Positions 1-6,417 are shown, numbered from the stretch's first letter. The stretch: DNA of 7,473 nucleotides from Nanobdellati archaeon (GCA_015522095.1 WAMX01000084.1:1-7473), one strand, 5' to 3'. Numbers and translations are program-made. The notes: generated from the letters alone by a model not told the origin.

Positions 1-44
1 AGCATAAGCGCGCTTGCAATCACGGCTTCCATGCTCCTTATCAT
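1..44 (-). CDS. start of a prepilin-like protein (partial, cut by window edge)
   Basis: Only the first 14 complete codons are present, reading M-I-R-S-M-E-A-V-I-A-S-A-L-M. The ATG at 44-42 overlaps the stop codon of the preceding gene as ATGA, and a GGTGGT Shine-Dalgarno-like run lies at 51-56, six bases upstream. A short basic start, then a Glu followed by a small-residue hydrophobic stretch, resembles the N-terminus of archaeal type IV pilin-like proteins. This gene follows a class III prepilin in the same operon, so a second, perhaps minor, pilin is the natural guess. There is too little sequence to prove it. It could also be any short-N-terminus membrane protein. Confidence 0.6.
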   Translation of the reverse strand, partial: MIRSMEAVIASALM

Positions 45-679
45 GATGCCACCACCCTGAAGCTTGTTTCATACACCCCATACTTTTCGTGCCCCACCGA
101 TGAGTCTGACGGGTCTGAGATGGCCAGGGCCTTCAGCGAGTAAACCCCCCACGGCAGGCTCCACCTTATGGTGTGGTAGCGCCCGAGGCTTTTGTTGAAG
201 TAGGAATACCCCCTGGTGGTCGTGTTTTCCTGTATCCCCACCAGCACCACATAGAGCGTTGCATTCTCTGAGGTCTGGAAATTTACCTTCACGGAGGAGT
301 TCATGTATATGTCCGAGGCGTCGGACACTATGGTTATGGAGGGGAGGAGCCACGCCTCCGCGTAGAGTTCCCCCGGGACTCCGAGCTTTCTCTCAAGGTT
401 CTGGTGGCTCATCCCGAAGAAGTATGCCATCCTCGTCCTGTTCACGGACTTCCCGCCAAACGCGATGGAGTCGCTCTGGAAGGGGTTGGCGCTCCACGAG
501 CCCGGCTCGCTGATCAGGAAGAGGGCAAGATTCTGCGCCTGGGCGTTCTTCCCCACGGACACGCCCTCCCAGACGCGGCTGTAGTATGTCCGGGAAAGGT
601 GGAAGAATATGAAGAGCACGGCCAGTGAGAATATCATGGCAGACATTGCAAAATCCGGGGAGGCCTGCCCCCTGCGCAT
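41..679 (-). CDS. class III signal-peptide prepilin (archaeal type IV pilin-like)
   Basis: A 212-residue predicted surface subunit. The N-terminus reads MRRGQASPDF followed by a hydrophobic helix at about 11-28. Archaeal class III signal peptides have a short basic leader ending in Gly, then Q-x-S-x-E-F; EppA-type peptidases cut before the Gln. Here the match is G4/Q5-A-S-P-D-F, with Asp in place of the usual Glu and a Pro before it. The mature protein would be a long amphipathic helix plus an external domain of about 160 residues with five N-glycosylation sequons (Asn80, 127, 139, 152, 162), a Tyr/Phe-rich patch near 86-88 and beta-rich sequence at 112-210. The frame is open upstream to 817, but that part lies inside the preceding gene. 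The ATG at 679 overlaps the preceding TGA by one base (TGATG) and puts the leader at the correct length. It is translated directly after the cysteine-rich gene. Pilin-class assignment is strong; whether it is a major or minor subunit is unknown. Confidence 0.8.
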   Translation of the reverse strand: MRRGQASPDFAMSAMIFSLAVLFIFFHLSRTYYSRVWEGVSVGKNAQAQNLALFLISEPGSWSANPFQSDSIAFGGKSVNRTRMAYFFGMSHQNLERKLGVPGELYAEAWLLPSITIVSDASDIYMNSSVKVNFQTSENATLYVVLVGIQENTTTRGYSYFNKSLGRYHTIRWSLPWGVYSLKALAISDPSDSSVGHEKYGVYETSFRVVAS

Positions 680-1422
680 CAGCCGAACCACAGCTCCACC
701 TCCACAGGCACGCCATCCATCTCCCCCGACATCGCCGAGTGCCCCACCACGCCCTCGGGCATCTCCCCGACGCTGTATAATCTGGCGGGATATGAGAGGA
801 AATGCACGACATTCCACGCCTCTCCCCCAACCGTCAGCTTTATGCTTCCTGCCCCCCAGAAATCGCAGCTGTTTATCCTCACAACCGCTATCGCCTCTCC
901 CCCCAGAAGGCTTATGCTGGAGTCATAGCTCACATTGCAGGGCGCCACCACGCTCACCGAGGGGCTTGCGGAGCCGCCCTTCTTTATGACATTGAAGCTG
1001 ACGAATGTCGGCTCCCCGAGGTAGATTGCCGTGCTGACGGGATACACCTCGTAGTTCGCGCCCTTCTGGGTGCAGCCGTCCCTGCAGGTCTCGACGCACG
1101 TGCTCAGCACCGTGTCGCAGAAGTTCGATGCGCAGTCCGAATCGCTCGTGCAGGGAAGCACGGTGTTCGAGGTGCACTTGCTGGGATATGTGATGTTTCC
1201 CCTGCCGTTCTCATAGAGGAAGCTGTCACTGTAGCAGGTGTTTGCCGCCCGGTAGTCGGGGTCATACTGCGCGAGCGCGTTTGGGAAGGAGTCCAGCCTG
1301 TAGTTCGGGTTCAGCATGGCGCAGTCCCTGCAGCTCCCAACCTCCGAGCCCTCGCATATTAGGTCGCCGCACACTGCTGCCGCGGCGGGAAGAAGGAGCA
1401 GCATGATAACGAGCCACCTCAC
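679..1422 (-). CDS. secreted cysteine-rich protein of unknown function
   Basis: A 247-residue protein with a Sec-type signal peptide (MRWLVIMLLLLPAAAA, likely cleavage near Ala16) and no later membrane helix, so it should be exported. Fourteen cysteines lie at 18, 23, 31, 34, 63, 83, 91, 97, 102, 109, 113, 117, 162 and 186. The cluster at 18-34 resembles the C-G-D-x-x-C-E-G modules of archaeal surface proteins, and 91-113 resembles the S-D-S-D-C...C...C-V pattern seen in cysteine-rich extracellular repeats. Residues 122-215 look like a beta-sandwich. Sequons occur at Asn76 and Asn163. The GTG start at 1422 overlaps the previous stop as GTGA and has a perfect GGAGGTGA site seven bases upstream; the later in-frame ATG would remove the basic n-region. 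It sits between the platform proteins and the prepilin, so it may be a pilus-associated surface, adhesion or assembly factor. That role is inferred from position only. Confidence 0.75.
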   Translation of the reverse strand: MRWLVIMLLLLPAAAAVCGDLICEGSEVGSCRDCAMLNPNYRLDSFPNALAQYDPDYRAANTCYSDSFLYENGRGNITYPSKCTSNTVLPCTSDSDCASNFCDTVLSTCVETCRDGCTQKGANYEVYPVSTAIYLGEPTFVSFNVIKKGGSASPSVSVVAPCNVSYDSSISLLGGEAIAVVRINSCDFWGAGSIKLTVGGEAWNVVHFLSYPARLYSVGEMPEGVVGHSAMSGEMDGVPVEVELWFG

Positions 1423-2531
1423 CCCACCCTCACCTCCACGGTTTTCTTTCCCTTCCCTTCCGCGTGCTCGACTCCTATCTTGAGCCTGTATGTCCCCGAT
1501 TGCTGGGGGAGTATGAATTCGAGCGTGAATTCCCCGAGGGCATCCGTCTTTGTCCTCCTTATCAGGCCGTTGAGCTCCGCCGTCACCTCTGCCCCGCTCA
1601 GGGGAGTCCTGTCACTCTTCATCGCCGTCCCCTTCAGCGTGTATATTGAGCCCGGGGCAAACACATCGTAGCTCTCCTCCACGGATATGACGACCTGCTG
1701 CGCGGGTATGAAGAGCACGAAGACGAGGGAGCCAAGGGCAAGCATGACGGCGCTGTGCTTTATCCCCGCGATTACCGAGCCCTCACCCACCTGCCCCGCT
1801 ATGAGGCCCGCAAACACGGCCTGCATGAGTATCATGTGGAGGAACGTCGTGCGGTAAAAGTTGGGGTCGAGGTTCCCCATCGTGAGCCCCATCCCCCCTA
1901 TGTCCTCGCTTGATGACAGCGCAAACATCGGGAGGAGTATCTTGTTCAGCGCCACGATTATGACGAGGAAGATGATGTATATGGCATACATTATGAGGAG
2001 CTGCTGGTTGAACCTGCTCTTGCGCTCCGCTTCCAGCTCCTTCACGAGCCTGGCGCTCTCCGCCACGCTCTCCATGACCTCCGCCACGTCCCCCCCGCTT
2101 CTGTATGCCTCGAGTATGATGGCCGTGCTGCGGCGCAGGAAGTCGCTGTCCCTCACGCGCTCGGAAAACTTCTCGAGGACCCTCGGGAGGGGTATGCCCC
2201 AGCTTATCTGGGCCGCCATCTTCTTTATCTCGTCCGAGAGCGCCCCGTAATCTATCTTCGAGGCGGTGATTATTGCCTGCGTGAAGGTTATGCCGCTTTT
2301 CTGGGACTCTGACAGGTTCCTCAGGAACTCCGGAAACGCGTCCTCCATCGCCTTGACCTTTGTGTACCGGAGATACCTGTATATGAAGTAGGGGAATGCC
2401 CCCACAAAGAGCCCGATGGGTACCAGCGGGAGCGCCCTGCCCATGTCAAACCCGGTTCCTATGATGATGGATATGCTTATGGCTGCAGCGAGGAGCACCG
2501 AGCCCTTTACCACATCCATCTTCATTTTCAT
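1419..2531 (-). CDS. TadC/GspF-type membrane platform protein with C-terminal extracellular beta domain
   Basis: A 370-residue integral membrane protein of the type II secretion F (T2SSF) family, which forms the inner-membrane platform of type IV pili and related machines. Hydrophobic segments lie at about 9-27, 33-51, 179-202, 227-247 and 259-279. The cytoplasmic helical domain between the second and third has the usual features: A-F-P-E-F-L near 65-70, S-G at 79-80 followed by a run of small and hydrophobic residues, and Y-R-S-G-G-D near 143-148. Unusually, about 90 residues follow the last helix (282-370). They look like an Ig-like or carboxypeptidase-regulatory-like beta sandwich: Y-T-L-K-G-T, then P-L-S-G-A-E-V, then T-K-T-D-A-L-G-E-F, then G-T-Y-R-L-K. 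With five membrane spans and a cytoplasmic central domain, this tail is predicted outside the cell. The ATG at 2531 overlaps the previous TGA (TGATG); a GTG one codon earlier (2534) is an alternative. It pairs with the preceding TadC-like gene as TadB and TadC do in Tad systems. Confidence 0.85.
   Translation of the reverse strand: MKMKMDVVKGSVLLAAAISISIIIGTGFDMGRALPLVPIGLFVGAFPYFIYRYLRYTKVKAMEDAFPEFLRNLSESQKSGITFTQAIITASKIDYGALSDEIKKMAAQISWGIPLPRVLEKFSERVRDSDFLRRSTAIILEAYRSGGDVAEVMESVAESARLVKELEAERKSRFNQQLLIMYAIYIIFLVIIVALNKILLPMFALSSSEDIGGMGLTMGNLDPNFYRTTFLHMILMQAVFAGLIAGQVGEGSVIAGIKHSAVMLALGSLVFVLFIPAQQVVISVEESYDVFAPGSIYTLKGTAMKSDRTPLSGAEVTAELNGLIRRTKTDALGEFTLEFILPQQSGTYRLKIGVEHAEGKGKKTVEVRVG
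1430..1437 (-). promoter_or_regulatory. Shine-Dalgarno site GGAGGTGA deciding a GTG start
   Basis: On the minus strand, GGAGGTGA at 1437-1430 is fully complementary to the archaeal anti-Shine-Dalgarno sequence and lies seven bases before the GTG at 1422. It is inside the end of the upstream TadC-type gene and supports this GTG as the start of the cysteine-rich protein. Confidence 0.7.
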
Positions 2532-3403
2532 CACGCCGGGCTGAGTCCTGCAATCAGCAGCATGAACATCACGGACATTATGGGTATCCCTATGTATATG
2601 AGCAGCTTGACAAGGAGGAGCGGCTGCCCCCCTCCCATAAGCCCGAGTATTGTCCCCATTATTATGAAGAATATGGAGCCCACTATGACGGCCGTGATAT
2701 AGACCTCCATAAGCACGGAGAGCTGGTCCACGAACTTGTCAAGGAAGCGGCGGTAGTCCGCCATATAGCTCCTTGACTTCTGGAGGAGGTAGTTGTTGAG
2801 GTCGCCGCCCGTGAGTATCGTGCTCCTTATTCCCCACAGCAGCTCCCTGAGCTGGGAGCTCGGGGTGCGGTCTGCCGCCTTTTCGAGAGCCGTTGCTATG
2901 TCCAGCCCGAGCAGGTCCGTGTCGCGCACAATCCTCGCGGCTTCCTTGCTGACCTCGCCGAACTCCTTGAAGTGGCTGAGCACGCGGAAGAGCTGGACTG
3001 GCTCCATACCCGAACTTGAAAGAGTGCTCATGTATATCGTCGCGAAGGGGAGGTTGTTCATTATGTTCTTCTTGAGCTCCGATATCTTCATCCCGGGGTA
3101 TGCGTACCCCGCAAGGAACGCCACGAGGAAGAGCACGAGCGCAATTATTGTGAAGTATGGGAAGATGAGGAGAAGGTTTGTCCCGAGGAGCATGAGGGCA
3201 AGGGATGTCAGGAGCGCGACCGAGAGGGGGATTATTATGGATGCCGAGAGGAGAAGGGCGCTGTATTCCTCACCCGTTATGGGTATGCCTGCCTTCTTCA
3301 GCTTCTGCCTCATGACCTCGGGAAGCCCCAGACTACTCGCCAAGGGCCCGAAGTTTTTCAGAGACCATTTTGTCACCCTTCTGGAAACGCTTTCTGACAT
3401 CAT
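2531..3403 (-). CDS. TadC/GspF-type membrane platform protein
   Basis: A 290-residue T2SSF-family protein. Hydrophobic helices lie at about 49-72, 76-99, 231-256 and 262-287. Between the second and third is a cytoplasmic helical domain with N-L-P-F-A near 117-121, S-S-S-G-M-E-P near 129-135 and I-L-T-G-G-D-L near 196-202, all typical of this family. With four spans, both ends should be cytoplasmic. Family members form the membrane platform on which the secretion ATPase acts. The start is inside the 3' end of the ATPase gene, a 71-base overlap. A GGTGAT site at 3406-3411 precedes two consecutive ATGs at 3403 and 3400; the second is at the better spacing, so the protein may be one residue shorter. 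Starts closer to the ATPase stop exist (GTG 3376, TTG 3343), and I saw no Shine-Dalgarno support for them. Co-transcribed with its neighbours. Confidence 0.88.
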   Translation of the reverse strand: MMSESVSRRVTKWSLKNFGPLASSLGLPEVMRQKLKKAGIPITGEEYSALLLSASIIIPLSVALLTSLALMLLGTNLLLIFPYFTIIALVLFLVAFLAGYAYPGMKISELKKNIMNNLPFATIYMSTLSSSGMEPVQLFRVLSHFKEFGEVSKEAARIVRDTDLLGLDIATALEKAADRTPSSQLRELLWGIRSTILTGGDLNNYLLQKSRSYMADYRRFLDKFVDQLSVLMEVYITAVIVGSIFFIIMGTILGLMGGGQPLLLVKLLIYIGIPIMSVMFMLLIAGLSPA

Positions 3404-5672
3404 TAATCACCATATTCATCACTTTGTTGGTGTCATAGTAGTAGGACTGCACCCACTTCTCAAACTCAAGGTAGTCCGTGACCCTGTTCATGCTGAGCCA
3501 CTCGAGGAAGAGCGCCCGCCTCTGGAGCTCCTTGAACACCGTTTCGTAGTCTATCCCCTTGAACTCGGCAATCTTCTTGAGGACCATGCTCTTCCCCGTG
3601 AGGTTTATCTCGTCCTTCACGGGGTCCCACTCAAAGAGCTTGTTGGGTATGATTTTCTTCTCCCTGACGTTGACGCCCGCAACCTCATAGACCTTGTTCA
3701 CCCTGCGCACAAACCGCCCCTCTGCCTTGGTGCGCACGAGGAACACCACGACGTCAAGGTTCTCAAGGAGGGCGGCGCTCAGGTTGATTGGCGGCGTGGT
3801 AAGCCTGTCAACGAGCCGCTGGAGGGTGTCCGCGTGGATGGTGGCGAGGGAGGGGTGGCCAGTTGCCATGCCCTGGAACATCGTGCTTGCTTCCTTGCCG
3901 CGGACCTCTCCCACTATGACATAGTCGGGGCGCTGCCTCAGGGCCGCCTTCAGCAGGTCAAACATCTCGACCGCCCCGTAGCTTTTCGCCCCGTATCCCG
4001 GCCGCGCCACCTGCGGTATCCAGTTTGGCAGGGGAAGCATGAGCTCCGCGGTGTCCTCTATTGAAACGACCTTCAGCTCGGGGCGCATGAAGAGGGCTAT
4101 GGCGTTCAGGAAGCTTGTTTTTCCCGTGGCAGTCGCGCCCGCCACGAGTATGCTCTTCCCGTACTCAATGCAGAACCACAGGTATGCCAGGGTCGTGGAG
4201 TTCGCGGTGCCAAACTCCATAAGCTTTGTGGGTGTGAGCGGCTCCCTCAGGAACTTCCGGATGGTGAAATTGCTTCCCCTGCGGGCTATGTCGCTGCCAA
4301 GGGTTGCCTGCAGGCGCGAGCCATCCGGCAGTGAGGCATCCAGCAGGGGCCTCGCCACGGAAATGCTCTTCCCCGCCTTCTGCGCCAGCTTTATCACGAA
4401 GCTGTCAAGCTCTTCCTTGCTCGTGAAGTATATGTTCGTCCGCATCTGCCCGTAATCCGGGTTGCGGTGGAAAATGTAAACGGGGATGTTCACGCCGTCG
4501 CAGCTGATGTCCTCTATGTTCTTGTCGTGCATGAGCGGCTCAATCTTCTCGAACCCCATAAAGTCGCGGAAGATGTAGTACTCAATCTTCTGGGAGGTTT
4601 CCCTGTCAAGTTTCCAGCCAAACAGCCCCACAACTTCCCTTATCTTCTCCCGGAGGTATGCCTCGTGGTTCATGTTCTTTGAGGATAGGTATATTGTGTC
4701 AAGCTTGTCCTCTATGCGCTCTTCGAGCCTCCTTATCATCTCCTTTTCCCGCTCGCTCAGCGGCGGCTCTATGACCTCATACACGAGCTCCTTGCTTTTC
4801 GGGTCCCAGTGGATGTACGCCCACGCAAACACCTTCTCGCCCGGCTTGGGGTTCTCCGGTATGAGCGCGTAGGTCTCCCGCACCTTCTTCTTCTTTTCCT
4901 CCCCCCTCTGGAAGGGGACGTGGTAGAGCTCCTGAACCTTTTCAATTATCTGCGGCCCGCTCATGTCCTTGAAGAGGGGGGCCACAAACCCGAAGGGGAC
5001 GGTGTAGCGGCTGCCCGCATACCCCTGCCTCACGGGGGCCCCTATCTTGTTCCTGATTATGGGCTCCATTATCTCGTCCATGCGGTTCTCTATGCGCGCT
5101 ATGACTGCCCCCATGGCCTCATCCATGGCCGACGGGTCCCTGAGCACCTTCTCGGCCGCCTCCCTCACCGCGCCAACCTCCTCGTCAAGGAGCCCGCTGA
5201 TTTTTGACGTGAGGTATGTCTGGAGCGCGGCTGGATCCACGTCCCTTCCCTGCTCCTGCACCTTCCTGCTTATGGAGTCCACAAGCACATCAAGCAGCTT
5301 GGCCTTGAGCCGTTCCATTGCCTCCTCCAGCTCGCCGCCCTGCTGCTGCTTCTGCGCGACCGCCGGCAGCTTCTCCATGAGCCTGCCTTCCAGCTTCTTC
5401 ATGAGCTTCTCCATAACCTCGTCCGGCACATCCTCGGGGCTGGCGCTTATCTTTTCCTTTTCCCTCTCAAGAAGCGCATTTACCTCCTTCTCGACCATGC
5501 TGTTCAGCTCTTCCTCGCTCAGGCTGAGGTCCATCTTCTCCGCCTTTGCCCTGAGCTTTGCCCGCACCTCCTGCTCCAGCCTCTTCCTTATCTTGTTCAG
5601 TATGAGCCTCAGCAGGAGGGCGGCCTTTGCCGAGCGCTTCTTCTTTGCGGGTTTCTTCAGCCTAAAAGCCAC
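3333..5672 (-). CDS. type II/IV secretion (TadA/GspE-like) ATPase with long helical N-terminal extension
   Basis: A 779-residue cytoplasmic motor ATPase that would power pilus assembly or secretion through the two TadC-like proteins downstream. Numbering from the GTG start, the motifs are: Walker A G-A-T-A-T-G-K-T at 512-519 (Lys518), the Asp-box S-I-E-D-T at 537-541, Walker B Y-V-I-V-G-E-V-R-G at 584-592 (Glu589) and the His-box S-L-A-T-I-H-A-D-T at 608-616 (His613). Residues 227-310 match the usual N-terminal domain (W-D-P-K, then Y-E-V-I-E-P-P-L). Archaeal members are usually about 500-560 residues. The excess is residues 1-225, which are Lys/Glu/Leu-rich, mostly helical and likely coiled coil, with a Q-Q-Q-G-G break. 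The frame is open back to a TTG at 5729 inside the PAC2 gene, but the GTG at 5672 lies about 25 bases below a TATA box, so I place the start there. The strong ATPase motifs make the family certain; the substrate is unproven. Confidence 0.93.
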   Translation of the reverse strand: MAFRLKKPAKKKRSAKAALLLRLILNKIRKRLEQEVRAKLRAKAEKMDLSLSEEELNSMVEKEVNALLEREKEKISASPEDVPDEVMEKLMKKLEGRLMEKLPAVAQKQQQGGELEEAMERLKAKLLDVLVDSISRKVQEQGRDVDPAALQTYLTSKISGLLDEEVGAVREAAEKVLRDPSAMDEAMGAVIARIENRMDEIMEPIIRNKIGAPVRQGYAGSRYTVPFGFVAPLFKDMSGPQIIEKVQELYHVPFQRGEEKKKKVRETYALIPENPKPGEKVFAWAYIHWDPKSKELVYEVIEPPLSEREKEMIRRLEERIEDKLDTIYLSSKNMNHEAYLREKIREVVGLFGWKLDRETSQKIEYYIFRDFMGFEKIEPLMHDKNIEDISCDGVNIPVYIFHRNPDYGQMRTNIYFTSKEELDSFVIKLAQKAGKSISVARPLLDASLPDGSRLQATLGSDIARRGSNFTIRKFLREPLTPTKLMEFGTANSTTLAYLWFCIEYGKSILVAGATATGKTSFLNAIALFMRPELKVVSIEDTAELMLPLPNWIPQVARPGYGAKSYGAVEMFDLLKAALRQRPDYVIVGEVRGKEASTMFQGMATGHPSLATIHADTLQRLVDRLTTPPINLSAALLENLDVVVFLVRTKAEGRFVRRVNKVYEVAGVNVREKKIIPNKLFEWDPVKDEINLTGKSMVLKKIAEFKGIDYETVFKELQRRALFLEWLSMNRVTDYLEFEKWVQSYYYDTNKVMNMVINDVRKRFQKGDKMVSEKLRALGE
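3406..3411 (-). promoter_or_regulatory. Shine-Dalgarno site GGTGAT inside the ATPase gene
   Basis: GGTGAT on the minus strand lies two bases before the ATG at 3403, and GGTGA is six bases before the ATG at 3400. It supports initiation of the TadC-type gene within the ATPase coding region, about 70 bases before the ATPase stop. Confidence 0.55.
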
Positions 5673-5692
5673 ATAAATACTTAATTCGGAGC

Positions 5693-5707
5693 ATATAAAA
5701 CCTTTTG
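5693..5707 (-). promoter_or_regulatory. archaeal TATA-box/BRE promoter of the pilus operon
   Basis: On the minus strand TTTTATAT (5700-5693) is preceded by the purine-rich CAAAAGG (5707-5701), which fits an archaeal TFB-recognition element plus TATA box. The box centre is about 25 bases above the GTG at 5672, so the transcript would start at or next to that codon and be leaderless. It lies just after the PAC2 stop at 5722 and should drive the ATPase and all downstream genes. Confidence 0.65.
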
Positions 5708-5721
5708 ACCACTCCCGAATC

Positions 5722-6387
5722 TTAGACAAACATGCGGTCCGCGAGGTCGTCCTTCTTCTCGAGCTCCTTCATGCGCTTCTCTATCTTTGCCGCTTCCTCC
5801 TCAAGGTCTGAAACATCAACCTTAAGCCTGAAGACCTCTGCCAGTTTCTTTATCGCCCTGCTTGCCGCTTCGGCATCGGGCATCCCCGGGCGCGCGCTGG
5901 GGAGTATGCAGACCGCCGGAATTCCCATCTTTTCCCCGTATATGAGCGACAGGGCCATCGGCCCGAAGACATTTATCTCCTTCTCAAACTCCTCGAGCCC
6001 GAACTTCTCCGCCACCTTCCTGCCCTTTGTGTTCGCTATGCCATAGACGCCCTTCCTGTCCGTTGCCAGCCCGCCAAGAATCACGAGCTGCTTCGGCTTG
6101 TTCCTTTTGAGCTTCTGGAAGAGCCCGCTCAGGAACTCGTGGAGCGCGTCCTGCTCCATTATCACATTGGTCTTTATGAAGGCAAGCGAACCCCGCTGGT
6201 ATATTTCGACGGGCATCTCCAGCCCTTCCTTCCCCGCAAACACGAGGGCGGGCATGCTGTCTTCATACAGCCACCCAACCTTCTTTGCCCTGAGCTTCTT
6301 GAGCATATAATCCACTGCAATGAAACCCACCATTCCAATCCCGTGGAAGCCCATGACAACTGTCTTCCCCTTGAGCTTCTCAAACAT
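5722..6387 (-). CDS. PAC2-family protein (archaeal proteasome assembly chaperone homologue)
   Basis: A 221-residue soluble protein. The start M-F-E-K-L-K, then V-V-M-G-F-H-G-I-G-M-V-G-F-I-A near 10-24, is the typical opening of archaeal PAC2 proteins, and L-V-I-L-G-G-L-A-T-D near 101-110 plus G-I-A-N-T-K-G near 116-122 continue the family pattern. Characterised members (PbaA, PbaB in Pyrococcus) help assemble or activate the 20S proteasome. The final 30 residues are a Glu/Lys-rich helix ending in D-R-M-F-V. The last three residues, Met-Phe-Val, resemble an HbYX motif with Phe for Tyr, which in proteasome partners docks into pockets of the alpha ring. The start ATG at 6387 has no clear Shine-Dalgarno site but lies about 25 bases below a TATA-like box, so translation is probably leaderless. 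It is followed by the separately promoted pilus operon. Family assignment is strong; proteasome activation is inference. Confidence 0.88.
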   Translation of the reverse strand: MFEKLKGKTVVMGFHGIGMVGFIAVDYMLKKLRAKKVGWLYEDSMPALVFAGKEGLEMPVEIYQRGSLAFIKTNVIMEQDALHEFLSGLFQKLKRNKPKQLVILGGLATDRKGVYGIANTKGRKVAEKFGLEEFEKEINVFGPMALSLIYGEKMGIPAVCILPSARPGMPDAEAASRAIKKLAEVFRLKVDVSDLEEEAAKIEKRMKELEKKDDLADRMFV

Positions 6388-6407
6388 CCAAGCCCCATGG
6401 CTGGCGG

Positions 6408-6417
6408 TTTAAATTAA
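6408..6417 (-). promoter_or_regulatory. TATA-like box upstream of the PAC2 gene
   Basis: TTAATTTAAA on the minus strand at 6417-6408 overlaps the TAA stop of the CCA-enzyme gene. Its centre is about 25 bases above the PAC2 ATG, which fits a leaderless archaeal transcript. An AT-rich patch is otherwise rare in this GC-rich window. Confidence 0.5.

Noticed and set aside
680..817. Upstream extension of the prepilin frame to 817.
   Set aside because: It lies inside the cysteine-rich gene, has a Gly/Arg-rich composition typical of out-of-frame GC-rich sequence, and would bury the class III leader 46 residues inside the protein.
2793..4064. Plus-strand open frame of 423 codons opposite the ATPase and the first TadC-type gene.
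   Set aside because: It lies fully antisense to two genes with clear family motifs, has no recognisable domain and an unlikely Arg/Ser/Pro/His-rich composition, as expected for a shadow in GC-rich DNA.
5047..5676. Plus-strand Ser/Phe-rich open frame of 209 codons.
   Set aside because: It is the antisense of the Lys/Glu/Leu-rich coiled-coil extension of the ATPase, whose codons read as Ser, Phe and Leu on the other strand. No independent start signal was seen.
5693..5702. T-rich stretch after the PAC2 gene considered as a terminator.
   Set aside because: The run has only four consecutive Ts and is better explained as the TATA box of the next operon.
5673..5729. Upstream extension of the ATPase frame to a TTG at 5729.
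   Set aside because: It would start inside the PAC2 gene and run through the TATA box; the GTG at 5672 is at the right distance for a leaderless start.
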